Shown here piece by piece: positions 1 to 8,826 of a DNA stretch of 64,000 nt. The DNA is from Geomicrobium sp. JCM 19038 (GTDB lineage Bacteria > Bacillota > Bacilli > Bacillales > Marinococcaceae): assembly GCF_000698125.1 (NCBI RefSeq), contig NZ_BAXA01000008.1, forward strand, positions 110,062 through 174,061, given 5' to 3'. A model generated the notes under the pieces. The model was given only the letters and a program-made list of their open reading frames with translations, was not told where the DNA came from and made no database searches. Position 1 is the first letter of the stretch; every line of letters starts with the position of its first letter. Both the position numbers and the translations under genes were made by a program.

Positions 1-2
1 TT

Positions 3-386
3 GGGTTAAAGCCACTTGCAACTGTCGTTGACTGGGCAACAGCTGGTGTGTCACCAAATGTGATGGGAATTGGCCCTGTACCTGCTGTTCAGAAACTACT
101 CGCTCGTACGAAACTACAAAAAGAAGACATCGGTGTGTGGGAATTAAATGAAGCATTTGCTTCTCAAGCACTTGCAGTCATTCGTGAATTAGGAATACGA
201 GAAGAAGATGTAAATCGAAACGGTGGAGGAATTGCACTAGGTCATCCACTCGGTGCAACAGGTGCTAGAATTACGATTTCATTGTTGCATGAAATGATTC
301 GTTCTGATGAAGCGTACGGTGTGTCTACGCTTTGCGTCGGTGGTGGTCAAGGAATGGCAATGTTACTGAAAAAGGAAGTGAACTAA
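3..386 (+). CDS. Acetyl-CoA C-acyltransferase (thiolase), 3' part
   Basis: Only the C-terminal part is in the window; the frame is open back to the left edge, so the gene begins outside. The product is a thiolase, which forms or cleaves 3-ketoacyl-CoA (acetoacetyl-CoA) in fatty-acid degradation or butanoate metabolism. Visible family marks are GVSPNVMGIGPVPA, the WELNEAFA stretch, the catalytic His in GIALGHPLGATG and the catalytic Cys in CVGGGQGMAML near the end. The next gene, a 3-hydroxyacyl-CoA dehydrogenase, starts one base after the stop, so the two are an operon, the order also seen in mmgA-mmgB of Bacillus subtilis. Whether the substrate is short- or long-chain cannot be told from this fragment. 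Confidence 0.95.
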   Translation, partial: GLKPLATVVDWATAGVSPNVMGIGPVPAVQKLLARTKLQKEDIGVWELNEAFASQALAVIRELGIREEDVNRNGGGIALGHPLGATGARITISLLHEMIRSDEAYGVSTLCVGGGQGMAMLLKKEVN

Positions 387-387
387 C

Positions 388-1229
388 ATGAGTACAATTG
401 CGGTCATTGGAGCAGGAACGATGGGGCGAGGCATTGCCTATACCGCAGCCATTCAAGGATTTGCTGTTCAATTATATGATGTGTATGAAGAAGCTCTTGA
501 ACACGCTAAAGTTGAAATTGAACGCTTAGGAGCGAAGAGCTTTGATCGTGGATATTTGAATGAAGATGAACGAGAACGGTTACAGACCATTACGTACAAT
601 GGTACGTTACAACATGCGGTTGAATCAGCTGACGTGGTGATTGAAGCGGTGTTAGAAGAGATGAGCTTGAAGCTCTCTGTTTTCAAAGAGTTGGATAAGT
701 ATGCACCAGCTCATGCGATCCTAGCAACGAATACATCGACGTTAAGCCAACGGAAATTGGTGCGAATACGAGTCGGCCAGACAAAGTGATTGCGATGCAT
801 TTCTTTAATCCAGTTCATCGCATGAAGTTAATTGAAATTATACGCGGCTTAGACACGTCCGATGAAGCCGTGAAAACGATTGAAGCGATTGGTCGTGAAC
901 TAGGCAAAGAAACGGTCATCGTCAATGAATTTCCAGGGTTTGTGACGAGCCGGATGAATTGCCTCATCGGAAATGAAGCAATGAACATGCTTATGGAAGG
1001 CGTGGCATCAGCTGAAGATATTGATAAAGCAATCAAGCTCGGTCTCAATCATCCGATGGGACCACTTGAACTTGCGGACCTTGTTGGTCTAGATAGCCGT
1101 CTTCGAAATATGAATGCGTTACACCGAGCGCTTGGTGAAAAGTATCGTCCTTGCCCAATATTAGAGAAGTACGTAAAGGCGGGGAGACTCGGTAAGAAGT
1201 CCGGTCAAGGATTTTACACATATGAGTAA
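388..1229 (+). CDS. 3-hydroxybutyryl/3-hydroxyacyl-CoA dehydrogenase, frameshifted
   Basis: NAD-dependent dehydrogenase of 3-hydroxyacyl-CoA, cytosolic, acting just before the thiolase encoded upstream. The N-terminus has the Rossmann dinucleotide motif IAVIGAGTMGRGIA, followed by EAVLEEMSLK, NTSTLS, HFFNPVHRMKLIEII with the catalytic His, and the C-terminal domain with GLNHPMGPLELADLVGLD and a GKKSGQGFYTYE end. The frame breaks near position 747: adding one C to the CC pair joins both halves through NTSTLSPTEIGANTS, giving a normal 280-residue protein. The ATG follows the thiolase stop by one base, so translation is probably coupled. It is homologous to MmgB/HbdA; I call the lesion a probable read error. 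Confidence 0.93.
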
Positions 1230-1236
1230 CGGTATG

Positions 1237-1269
1237 AAAGATTCCTAACATGAAAGGTTAGGAATCTTT
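1237..1269 (+). terminator. Terminator of the thiolase/dehydrogenase operon
   Basis: Perfect 13-base arms (1237-1249 and 1257-1269) with a 7-base loop, ending in a T run, just after the dehydrogenase stop codon. Confidence 0.85.
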
Positions 1270-1314
1270 TCTATGCTAAAATAAAGAAAACATCACAGAT
1301 TTGAGCTGATATGC

Positions 1315-2054
1315 ATGATTGAGTTTTTGATCATATTTCTCATTGTACTCGTCGGAGCTATTGTTCAAGGGATTAGTGGATTTGGAATTGGGCTTGTTAT
1401 GATGGCCTTTTTACCTTTATTTCTTACGGTAAAAGAAAGCACGTTACTCGTTATTTCATTACTTATTATCGCAGCGGTCACAGTCATTATAAAAACTATC
1501 AATATATTGAATGGAGAAGTGTCCGAAAGATTTTTATTTTTGCGCTCTTAGGTCGGATCGTTGCTTTCTTTATTCTCACAAGTTACGGAGATTTAGACAT
1601 TTTACAGCTATACTTAGGCTTGTTTTTAATTGGCATGGTCATCTTCATGTTTATGCGTGAAAGATCGGCGGGTCCAAAAGATCAAGACGTGACGATGATT
1701 CAGACCGTGACGTTAGGTTTCTTCGGTGGGTTTATCGGAGGATTGTTCGGTGTGGGTGGACCGTTTTTCGTCTTTTATTTTCTGATGGTATTTGCATCAA
1801 ATAAATTCAAGTATCTTGCTAACGTGCAATTTGTAACGTTACTCGTAAGTACATTTTCAATTAGCTTACATGCGATCAATGGCGATTTTAACGTTGATTT
1901 TATTGGATATTTTCTAGTCGGAACGGTTGCAGTTGTGATTGGAACAATTCTTGGTTTAAAGCTATTTGCGGTGGTCAATCAAATGTGGGTGCGCCGTTTT
2001 GCGATGATTCTCGTTCTCGTTGCTGCACTGAATTTAATTCTATTTTCGGCATAA
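1315..2054 (+). CDS. TauE/SafE family membrane permease, frameshifted
   Basis: Integral membrane protein of the TauE/SafE (DUF81) family, proposed in general to export sulfite or organosulfonates; the substrate here is unknown. The N-terminal half shows the family sequence GAIVQGISGFGIGLVMMAFLPLF and the second half the repeat GFIGGLFGVGGPFFVFYFLM, the expected inverted duplication. The frame breaks at about 1523; restoring one C to the CC pair gives a continuous 246-residue protein with about eight hydrophobic segments. The start ATG at 1315 has only a weak GAG upstream, so the start is less certain than most. It stands alone between two terminators. Confidence 0.85.
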
Positions 2055-2093
2055 CGTGTTCTAGTGATGGGGTGTTGAACATAGAGTGAAAAC

Positions 2094-2131
2094 AAATCTG
2101 CTTAGAGCACAACGTTCTGAGCAGATTTTTG
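2094..2131 (+). terminator. Terminator between TauE gene and acetyltransferase
   Basis: Hairpin 2094-2106 paired with 2116-2128 (one G-T pair), followed by a T run. It lies between convergent genes; the 5' flank is A-rich, so it may act on both strands. Confidence 0.8.
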
Positions 2132-2140
2132 TTTCATGTG

Positions 2141-2685
2141 TTAGTTGTACAATTCAATAAAACGCTCAATATCTTGATTTAATAAATAAGGCATTGCTTC
2201 AGAGATCTTATCATCTTCCCATGACCACCAAGAGATCTGTTCAAGTGCTTGAATGACGTGATCATCAAATCGTTTACGAATAAGTTTAGCTGGATTGCCA
2301 CCGACAACGGCATAAGGAGGAACATCCTTCGTTACGTTGCTAAAGCTGCTATGATTGCGCCATTACCGATGGTTACACCTGACAAGATGGATGCTCCCAT
2401 TGCAATCCATACGTCGTGTCCAATCGTGACGTTTCCTTTTGATTGTGGATGACCGATGTGGTGTTTATGTGGATCAAGAACAGAGAAAGGATAGGTTGTT
2501 ACCCAATCACTTCGATGTTCGCCCCCAAGTAGAATCTTCACATCACTTGATATTGAGCAATAATTCCCAATGGAAAGTTTCGTACCTTCTCCCCAAGAAA
2601 AAACTTGGAAGTTCGATGCAGCGTACGTTCCTTTTCCGATGTTGTGCCCTGAAAGGTCTGGTCTCAGTCGCAATTCATGGATCAC
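2141..2685 (-). CDS. CatB/Vat-like hexapeptide-repeat O-acetyltransferase, frameshifted
   Basis: Acetyl-CoA-dependent acetyltransferase of the left-handed beta-helix (hexapeptide) class. Visible are IGNYCSISSDVKILLGGEHR, the STYPF-like TTYPFSVLD segment, NVTIGHDVWIAMGASILSGVTIGNGAIIAA and, after the lesion, VTKDVPPYAVVGGNPAKLIRKRF, all typical of CatB-related enzymes. The frame breaks near 2335; adding one G on the coding strand joins the parts into 181 residues. The chosen start is a GTG at 2685 with GAGGTGA eight bases before it; an in-frame ATG at 2754 lacks a ribosome binding site. The acceptor is unknown: the family includes chloramphenicol and streptogramin acetyltransferases and many sugar acetyltransferases. 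Confidence 0.82.
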
Positions 2686-2785
2686 CTTCTCATCACCTCT
2701 GTGTAGCTTATGTACTTGTATACCACTCGGTATAGTTACTTGTGTACAGGTCATTGAAATTTTATTATGAAAAGGAAGTGTACAA

Positions 2786-3682
2786 ATGAAGAAGCCCAAG
2801 CTCGTTACTGAAGGTCGTAATTCCCGTTCTAAAAACATTGATCGACAATCGGTCGAAGAAATACTTGAAACGATTAATGCTGAGGATCAACAAGTTCCTG
2901 TCTCCATTGCAAAACATACCCAAATGATTGCTGAGATTGTGAAAACAGTCGTTGCCCAAATGAAACAGGGTGGACGTTTACTTTACGTAGGAGCAGGAAC
3001 GAGTGGGAGAATTGGGGTGTTGGATGCTTCTGAAATTCCACCAACGTATGGCACAAGTCCAGAACTCGTTCAAGCCATTATTGCAGGTGGCGAGGAGGCT
3101 GTTTTTCGTGCCATAGAAAACGTAGAAGACAACGAAGCACTCGGATCCGAAGAGATCGTTAGTCGTCACATCACATCAGCAGATGTGGTAATGGGAATTA
3201 CAGCAAGTGGAGGTGCGCCTTACGTGATTGGTGCTTTAAAAAAAGCTCAAGAATTGGGTGCTAAAACGATTGCCTTTACGAATAATCAAAATGCCCCATT
3301 AAACGATTATGGTGATCACTTACTTGCCATTGATGTAGGTCCAGAAGTGGTGATGGGTTCAACGCGAATGAAGGCAGGTACTTCTCAAAAGCTCGTGTTG
3401 AATATGATTACGACAGCTACAATGATTCAACTTGGAAAAGTGTATGAGAACTTAATGGTAGACGTACAACCGGTAAATAAGAAACTCATTGATAGAAGTA
3501 AAGCGATGATTCAATATGCAACAGACTGTGATGAACAACAGGCAGATCTACTCTTTAAAACGTCTGGAAAAAAACCAAAGGTAGCGATTGTGATGGGGTT
3601 GTTACAAGTTTCAAAAAATGAAGCGGAACAACTTTTAACGAAAAATGACGGGTACATTCACCGAGTCGTAGATGATGATTAA
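2786..3682 (+). CDS. murQ: N-acetylmuramic acid 6-phosphate etherase
   Basis: Cytosolic lyase that removes D-lactate from MurNAc-6-phosphate during recycling of cell-wall sugars. The 298-residue protein is full length for MurQ and has the SIS-fold phosphosugar site VGAGTSGRIGVLDASEIPPTYG with Glu83, and Glu114 in NVEDN; these numbers match the catalytic glutamates described for the Escherichia coli enzyme. GSTRMKAGTSQKLVLNMI is also present. The start has GGAAG eight bases upstream. The usual neighbours murP (PTS permease) and murR are absent here, so uptake must be encoded elsewhere. The frame is intact. Confidence 0.97.
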   Translation: MKKPKLVTEGRNSRSKNIDRQSVEEILETINAEDQQVPVSIAKHTQMIAEIVKTVVAQMKQGGRLLYVGAGTSGRIGVLDASEIPPTYGTSPELVQAIIAGGEEAVFRAIENVEDNEALGSEEIVSRHITSADVVMGITASGGAPYVIGALKKAQELGAKTIAFTNNQNAPLNDYGDHLLAIDVGPEVVMGSTRMKAGTSQKLVLNMITTATMIQLGKVYENLMVDVQPVNKKLIDRSKAMIQYATDCDEQQADLLFKTSGKKPKVAIVMGLLQVSKNEAEQLLTKNDGYIHRVVDDD

Positions 3683-3788
3683 AAACGATTAACTCGTTAT
3701 AAACGCTAGGTTTACTAGAAAAAGGTTTAGTTATGGACAAAATGCGGGTATACTTCTGCGATAAGTGCAAATAGAAAAGGGGAAGTTT

Positions 3789-6700
3789 ATGAAATGGTTA
3801 ATTAATCGACCGAAGATCACGCTATTATTCTTTCTAATGCTTACAATCGTCGGTGCAATCAGTTTCTCTCAATTACCGCAGCGGGAGATTCCAGAGTTTT
3901 CACCTCCAATTGGTCAGGTGACGACGGTTTATCCTGGAAGTACAGCGGAAGAAATTGAGCAACAGATTACCGTTCCAATCGAGAACGAACTGCAACAATA
4001 CGATGAGATTGAATCGTTTGAATCGGTGTCAGCACCGGGAATTTCTTTACTTACGATTGAACTCGACGAAAGTGTCGAGAACACGTCGGTCGTTTGGAAT
4101 GAGCTTAGTCAAAGCATTCAAAGTGTGTCAGGGCAGTTTCCTGATGCAAGTATGAGTCCAAGCTTCAATACGAGTGTAGGCGATCAAGGACTAGCTACAT
4201 ATCATATCCTTTTCTCAGATGAAGATGAGCGCGCTGCGATTGAAGATGTGTTGGATCGTGCTGCAGATGACATTCGGAGCTATCCAGATCTTGTCGGCCT
4301 TGATGTCCAAGGTTCATTAGAGCAAGAAGTTGCTGTGAACTTAGATGCAGACTTGTTAGAAGAAAACGGTCTGACTTTTGGACAAGTAATCGGCGCATTA
4401 AACGGTGAAGTTGAATTAACACCAATCGGTGAATGGCAAGATGATAACCAAGTCTTTCCTGTGGATTTGAACAATTACGCAACCGTTGAGGAAATGAATG
4501 AGGTTCCGATTGGCGTTGACGATGAAGGTGAACTGTTACGCTTACAAGACGTTGGCGAAATGACAGTTCAATGGATGGAACAAGAGGAGTCCGTTCATTA
4601 TGAAGGCGAATCCTCAATAGCCTTAACGTTCACACTTGCTTCCGGTAGCAGTGTGCCAGAAGCACAGACTCAACTCGACACTTTTGTCGATCAAATAAAT
4701 GAGGCCTTGCCATCTGGAACAGAAGCGAACTTGTTGTACACACAAGCGGATTTAGTTTCTGAACTCTTTTTAGACTTAGCGATTTCTTTCCTTATTGCAG
4801 TTGCTGCAGTACTGTTCGTTTGTTCACTCGGCTTACGTCCTGGGTCTGCACTGAGCGTCGCAATCGCTATACCAATTTCATTAAGTATCGGTTCAATCAT
4901 CTTGCCGTTTTTAGGTGTTGGTCTAAACCAGATTTCTTTAATCGGCTATATTATCGTACTAGCTATTCTAGTTGATGATGGTATTGTCGTAAACGACAAC
5001 ATCGAGCGTCAATTACGTGAAGGGAAAAGTCCGAAAGAGGCCGCGTATAAAGGAACGAAAGAAGTGTTCTGGTCGGTTGTCACATCAACCATTGTGGTTG
5101 TGTTCACGTTTTTCCCAATCTTGTTCTTACCTGGTGGCGCTGGGGAATTTATTCGACCATTACCACTCGTGCTTATCGGAGCAATTATTGCTTCAACGCT
5201 CGTAAGCTTGTTAATTATACCGATCTATCGACTGTGGAGAGAGAAGAAACGACCTGAAGATAAAGAACGTAAACCTGCAGGACTTCTTGGATCATGGTTT
5301 GAAAAAGCATCGGCGGGCTATCGAACTAAAATTATGGAAAGAGTCGTAAGGCGACCATTTTTTGTCGCGTTTGGTGGACTTGCAATCGGTACAGCTGCTT
5401 TCCTATTGATTCCATTCATTCCGATTGAGTTCTTTCCAGACTCGGACCGTGAGGAAGTCTTTATTGAAGCCACACTTGCGAACGGTACGCCATTAGAAGA
5501 AAGTGAAGCGTATTCGGAGTCGGTTGAAGCATGGCTCGCTAATGAAAGCTTCGTTGACTCGGTCTCAAGCTTTACGGGTACGAACATTCCTCGACTTTTT
5601 GGTAGCGAAGGGGGAGGAGAGGAAAGTGAGAACCTCGTTAACTTCCTTATTTATATAAATAAAGAAGATGTTGAAGCGCGTGAAGCAATGAATTATTGGA
5701 GCGAACAGCTGCCTGACGAGTTTCCAGAACTAGAATCCTATGAAGTATCCATTATTGAATCAGGACCACCAGTAGGAGCACCGATTGCTGTTGAAATCTC
5801 TGGTGATTCCATTACAGATTTAATGGATAAGAGCAGTGAAGTACAATCAATTCTTCTGAACACAGAAGGGGTTGTCAACGTTGATGATGATGTTGGAACT
5901 GCTGTTAGTTCTTATCAAGTTGAACTGGACCGAGGCGAATTAGAAGACAACAACATCACTGCGAGTGAAGTGAGCGAAATGCTCGCTGCGATCGGTGAAG
6001 GAGTCCCACTAGGTGACTTTGACGTTGATGGTGAACTACTTGATTGGCAATTGTACATTGAAGGAGATGAACTTGACCTACTTGAAACGATGACGCTTGA
6101 AGGAATGACGGATGAAGTCGCGTTAAGTGAGTTCATAACGATTGATGAAGAGTCTATTCAGCCTAGAATTCCAAGAAAAGATGGAGAACGTACGATTACT
6201 GTACGGGCATTTCCTGGGGATGCTAGTGCGGATGACATTATTGCTCAAGTAGAAGAAGAGATAGCTGGCTTAGAAGATGACGCTGTTGCGATTAACATCG
6301 GAGGCGAAACAGCAGAGCGGACCGACGTGTTCATTCAAATCGGTCAGATCTTTATTGTCGTAGTGTTTCTGATCTTTATCGTCATGCTCATTCAATTTTA
6401 TTCCATTAGTATTCCATTTATCATTTTAAGTGGTGTCTATCTTGCCTTTTCAGGTGCGATGATTGGACTATTTATTACTCAGACAGGTCTTGGCTTTATG
6501 TCGCTCATGGGTGGCGTAAGTTTAGCAGGGATTGTTGTAAGAAATGGGATTGTCTTGATTGAGTTTATTGAACAGAGACGAAAAGAAGGACTTGGTGCTC
6601 AAGATGCAGTTATTCTTGCTGCGGAACAACGATTCCGACCTGTAGTTCTCACGTCATTAACAACAATTGCTGGCTTACTTCCAGTTGCTTTAGGAAATAG

Positions 6701-6827
6701 CACACTCTTCCAACCGCTTGGAATTACGATCGTTTCAGGTGCGCTGTTCTCAGCGGTTCTGACATTACTCGTCGTTCCAGCACTTTACCTCGTGCGTGAG
6801 CGAATGAAAACAGGAAGCATTTCTTAA
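3789..6827 (+). CDS. RND efflux permease (AcrB/SwrC family)
   Basis: Proton-driven inner-membrane exporter of 1012 residues. The layout is classical: TM1 near residues 7-25, a large extracytoplasmic loop with PGSTAEEIEQQITVPIE, a six-helix block, a second loop, and a second six-helix block. The proton-relay pair Asp396-Asp397 is in LVDDGIVVNDNIERQL; the second block has VVRNGIVLIEFIEQRR, with Arg918 where AcrB has a lysine. The start ATG at 3789 is preceded by AAAGGGG; an upstream GTG has no such site. No membrane-fusion partner is adjacent, as with SwrC of Bacillus subtilis. Extracytoplasmic loops are rich in Asp and Glu, fitting a salt- or alkali-adapted host. Substrate unknown. Confidence 0.93.
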   Translation: MKWLINRPKITLLFFLMLTIVGAISFSQLPQREIPEFSPPIGQVTTVYPGSTAEEIEQQITVPIENELQQYDEIESFESVSAPGISLLTIELDESVENTSVVWNELSQSIQSVSGQFPDASMSPSFNTSVGDQGLATYHILFSDEDERAAIEDVLDRAADDIRSYPDLVGLDVQGSLEQEVAVNLDADLLEENGLTFGQVIGALNGEVELTPIGEWQDDNQVFPVDLNNYATVEEMNEVPIGVDDEGELLRLQDVGEMTVQWMEQEESVHYEGESSIALTFTLASGSSVPEAQTQLDTFVDQINEALPSGTEANLLYTQADLVSELFLDLAISFLIAVAAVLFVCSLGLRPGSALSVAIAIPISLSIGSIILPFLGVGLNQISLIGYIIVLAILVDDGIVVNDNIERQLREGKSPKEAAYKGTKEVFWSVVTSTIVVVFTFFPILFLPGGAGEFIRPLPLVLIGAIIASTLVSLLIIPIYRLWREKKRPEDKERKPAGLLGSWFEKASAGYRTKIMERVVRRPFFVAFGGLAIGTAAFLLIPFIPIEFFPDSDREEVFIEATLANGTPLEESEAYSESVEAWLANESFVDSVSSFTGTNIPRLFGSEGGGEESENLVNFLIYINKEDVEAREAMNYWSEQLPDEFPELESYEVSIIESGPPVGAPIAVEISGDSITDLMDKSSEVQSILLNTEGVVNVDDDVGTAVSSYQVELDRGELEDNNITASEVSEMLAAIGEGVPLGDFDVDGELLDWQLYIEGDELDLLETMTLEGMTDEVALSEFITIDEESIQPRIPRKDGERTITVRAFPGDASADDIIAQVEEEIAGLEDDAVAINIGGETAERTDVFIQIGQIFIVVVFLIFIVMLIQFYSISIPFIILSGVYLAFSGAMIGLFITQTGLGFMSLMGGVSLAGIVVRNGIVLIEFIEQRRKEGLGAQDAVILAAEQRFRPVVLTSLTTIAGLLPVALGNSTLFQPLGITIVSGALFSAVLTLLVVPALYLVRERMKTGSIS

Positions 6828-6858
6828 TGGGTCTAATTAAGAGAATAAAATAAACGAA

Positions 6859-6897
6859 AACGTTAAAACGTCAGAATAGGCGTTTTAACGTTTTTTG
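6859..6897 (+). terminator. Terminator after the RND gene
   Basis: Arms AACGTTAAAACG and CGTTTTAACGTT (6859-6870, 6881-6892) with a 10-base loop and six Ts following the first arm pair. Confidence 0.9.
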
Positions 6898-6931
6898 TTT
6901 CTGGGTATGTAATAGTTATCGGGGTGATTCG

Positions 6932-7374
6932 ATGACAGAGGCATCAAGAGAGCAGACCACACACGAGCGCACGTTAACGTTGCGCGGTGGGTTTTACCTC
7001 ATGTTGCTCGGGCTCGTATTCGTTTTGTTGACGCTGCTTAACCCAGTGTATGTACAAACCGACGCACTCTTGTTTTTACTAGGCAGTTACTTTCTGGTGA
7101 TGGCTCAATCTTCTTTTTAATTGTTGAGCCGTTATCTATACCAGAGCGAAAGGAATTACGTGCGCTCAACATTGTGAACGCGTTTGGTCTTGTTCTTACG
7201 ATTGTATTATTTGTGTATCATGCGATGACGTTTCAGGTGACAGGATTTGGTATTACGGTAACGAGTCTACTCGTTCTTTTATGGATAGCTGCTTTTATGC
7301 TGATCCGCCGTCAAACTCATAACAAAGAAGAGTACATGAATGTAGAGAAAGAAGATCAAAGTGAAAGCAGGTGA
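6932..7374 (+). CDS. Small integral membrane protein, function unknown, frameshifted
   Basis: Not recognised as a named family. With one G restored at about 7102 (GG to GGG, giving FLVMGSIFFLIVEP) it is a 147-residue protein with a short charged N-terminus and four hydrophobic segments, roughly 20-38, 42-62, 85-105 and 110-130, ending in a charged tail KEEYMNVEKEDQ. GGGGTGA stands before the ATG at 6932. The stop overlaps the ribosome binding site of the next small gene, so both are probably translated from one mRNA that starts after the RND terminator. Confidence 0.65.
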
Positions 7375-7379
7375 ATACG

Positions 7380-7571
7380 ATGAGTAATTTTAAATATGAA
7401 CTTGTGAACTTTACGCGAGAAGGCATGGAGCTTAAGAATACGTGGATTAGAATGTCTGAACAAGAGAAGACGATGGCAATGAAAGATTACCCGTTTGACA
7501 AGCCATTTGAAGAAGTGATTGACGATTTAATTCGTTGGCGTGAAACGCTCGATAAAAATGATAATTTGTAG
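7380..7571 (+). CDS. Small hypothetical protein (63 aa)
   Basis: A 63-residue soluble, charged protein with no recognised domain (starts MSNFKYELVNFTREG, ends RETLDKNDNL). AGGTGA lies five bases before the ATG and inside the end of the upstream gene, the pattern of translational coupling. A strong terminator follows directly, which supports that it is the last gene of the unit. Composition suggests helices; function unknown. Confidence 0.65.
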   Translation: MSNFKYELVNFTREGMELKNTWIRMSEQEKTMAMKDYPFDKPFEEVIDDLIRWRETLDKNDNL

Positions 7572-7576
7572 AAATG

Positions 7577-7616
7577 AAACCGGCCTCTCTATCATCTAGA
7601 GAGGCCGGTTTGTCTT
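7577..7616 (+). terminator. Terminator after the small-gene pair
   Basis: Near-perfect GC-rich hairpin (AAACCGGCCTCTCT with AGAGAGGCCGGTTT) followed by a T-rich tail. Confidence 0.92.
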
Positions 7617-7687
7617 TTGTCCATGCACATGAGTTGAGGTTGCCAAGCATAGGCTAGTGTACAATCTCATTCGTGGAGTGGGTAAGT

Positions 7688-8139
7688 ATGAGTCGGAGTT
7701 TTGTATGGATCATGTTTAGCCTGTATATGGTGGCTGTTCTGTATATTACGATGTTTGCATGGAACTACGGGGCTTCATTAGGCCAGATGGTCCGGGTGGA
7801 AGGCATTACAATCTCATTCCAATTCGAAGTATCTATCGAATTGGAGTGTTTAGCCCTGATGTTATAGATCCGATCAAAATTCTAATTGGAAATGTTCTTC
7901 TGTTCGTTCCGTTTGGTTTTTTTGTACCTTATCTTTTTAAGAAATTACGATCCCTTTGGAGAGTGATCGTAATTAGCGTTTTGTTCTCATTAAGTATTGA
8001 ATTGTATCAGTTCTCGTTTACGTTTCGAGTAGCGGATGTGGATGACTTAATCTTAAATACTGCAGGAGCGATCATTGGATATGGTTGTTATCGAATCTTC
8101 ACGTTTATTCAAAAGCGTGTTCATGTTTTCAAAGTGTAG
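7688..8139 (+). CDS. VanZ family membrane protein, frameshifted
   Basis: VanZ-like integral membrane protein; the family name comes from a teicoplanin-resistance accessory gene, but most chromosomal members have no known role. Restoring one C at about 7783 joins YITMFAWNYGASLG to PDGPGGRHYNLIPIRSIYR, and the NVLLFVPFGFFVPYLFKK and SIELYQFSFTFRVADVDDLILNTAGAIIGY segments are the family signature. The protein is then 150 residues with about four membrane helices. The start ATG at 7688 has GGAGTGGG upstream. Its last 19 bases overlap the 3' end of the convergent gene. Confidence 0.85.
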
Positions 8140-8747
8140 CGGACGAAAAAACGGTAGCCTGCATAGACGAGCAAAAGGAACAATCCATAGAAAATTGCAA
8201 CATAAATAAGACCGAGGGGGTTCGTTACGATCGTACTTCCTACTGTTGCAAATAGAATCATAGAAGGGATTTTTCCAATCGATGAGGCAATTGTATACGT
8301 AAGAAAACCGACGCGACTTAACGCACTATAGACGTTCACGATAATGGAAGGCACGATCGGAATAAGTCGTGTTAAGAAGATCGTCATAAAGGCGTTACGC
8401 TCAAATAACAAATTGAGCTTAGAGAGCGTCGTATAGCGATTCAGAATTCGCTGACCGAGGTCTTGATAACCATAACGAATAAATACAAACATGACGATCG
8501 AAGCAAGAGACGATCCGATCCAAGTGACGAGACTACCAAGATAAGGTCCATATATAGCACCTAGTATTCCTCCGATAATTGGGTAAGGAATGACTGGGAA
8601 TAGGGAAAGTAATGTTGCAATCAATGCGGTGAGTAAAATCGATTCTGTACCACCTGCATCCAGCCAAGAAGCGAACGATTCTCCATAAAGAAGAGCGATT
8701 AAGAATAGCGTTAAAAGTACTACAAAAACTAAAATTTTTCGTAACAT
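8121..8747 (-). CDS. TVP38/TMEM64 (DedA-like) membrane protein
   Basis: Polytopic membrane protein of 208 residues in the SNARE-associated/VTT family. Visible family features are the LFPVIPYPIIGGILGAIYGPYLGSLVTWIGSSLAS block and FLTRLIPIVPSIIVNVYSALSRVGFLTYTIASSIGKIPS, the reentrant-loop motif with the conserved Arg. GAGGTGA precedes the ATG. Members are linked to lipid scrambling or flipping in general; nothing here tells the specific substrate. The 3' end overlaps the VanZ gene on the other strand by 19 bases. Confidence 0.88.
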   Translation of the reverse strand: MLRKILVFVVLLTLFLIALLYGESFASWLDAGGTESILLTALIATLLSLFPVIPYPIIGGILGAIYGPYLGSLVTWIGSSLASIVMFVFIRYGYQDLGQRILNRYTTLSKLNLLFERNAFMTIFLTRLIPIVPSIIVNVYSALSRVGFLTYTIASSIGKIPSMILFATVGSTIVTNPLGLIYVAIFYGLFLLLVYAGYRFFVRYTLKT

Positions 8748-8764
8748 GCGGTCACCTCACGTTT

Positions 8765-8788
8765 ATTCTATCAAATTTTTGATAGAAT
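8765..8788. promoter_or_regulatory. 24-bp perfect palindrome between divergent genes
   Basis: Perfect 11-base arms with a 2-base centre in the 79-bp gap between the TVP38 gene and the cyclophilin gene. The right arm ends in TAGAAT, a possible -10 box for the rightward gene. I read it as a candidate operator; a rightward hairpin with a weak T run is less likely here because it is upstream of both genes. Confidence 0.5.
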
Positions 8789-8826
8789 AGATGCGTACGA
8801 TCTAATGACAAATGAGGGTGAGTAAT

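Noticed and set aside
388..1229. True pseudogenes or programmed frameshifting at CCC/GGG sites
   Set aside because: The lesions occur in many unrelated core genes, lack slippery heptamers and stimulatory structures, and nearly all are base losses; read error explains them better.
2142..2754. An upstream ATG at 2754 as the start of the acetyltransferase
   Set aside because: It lacks a ribosome binding site, whereas the GTG at 2685 has GAGGTGA at good spacing and gives the usual N-terminus of the family.
3789..6827. Missing membrane-fusion partner of the RND permease as an anomaly
   Set aside because: Gram-positive RND proteins of the SwrC type are commonly encoded alone, so this is normal.
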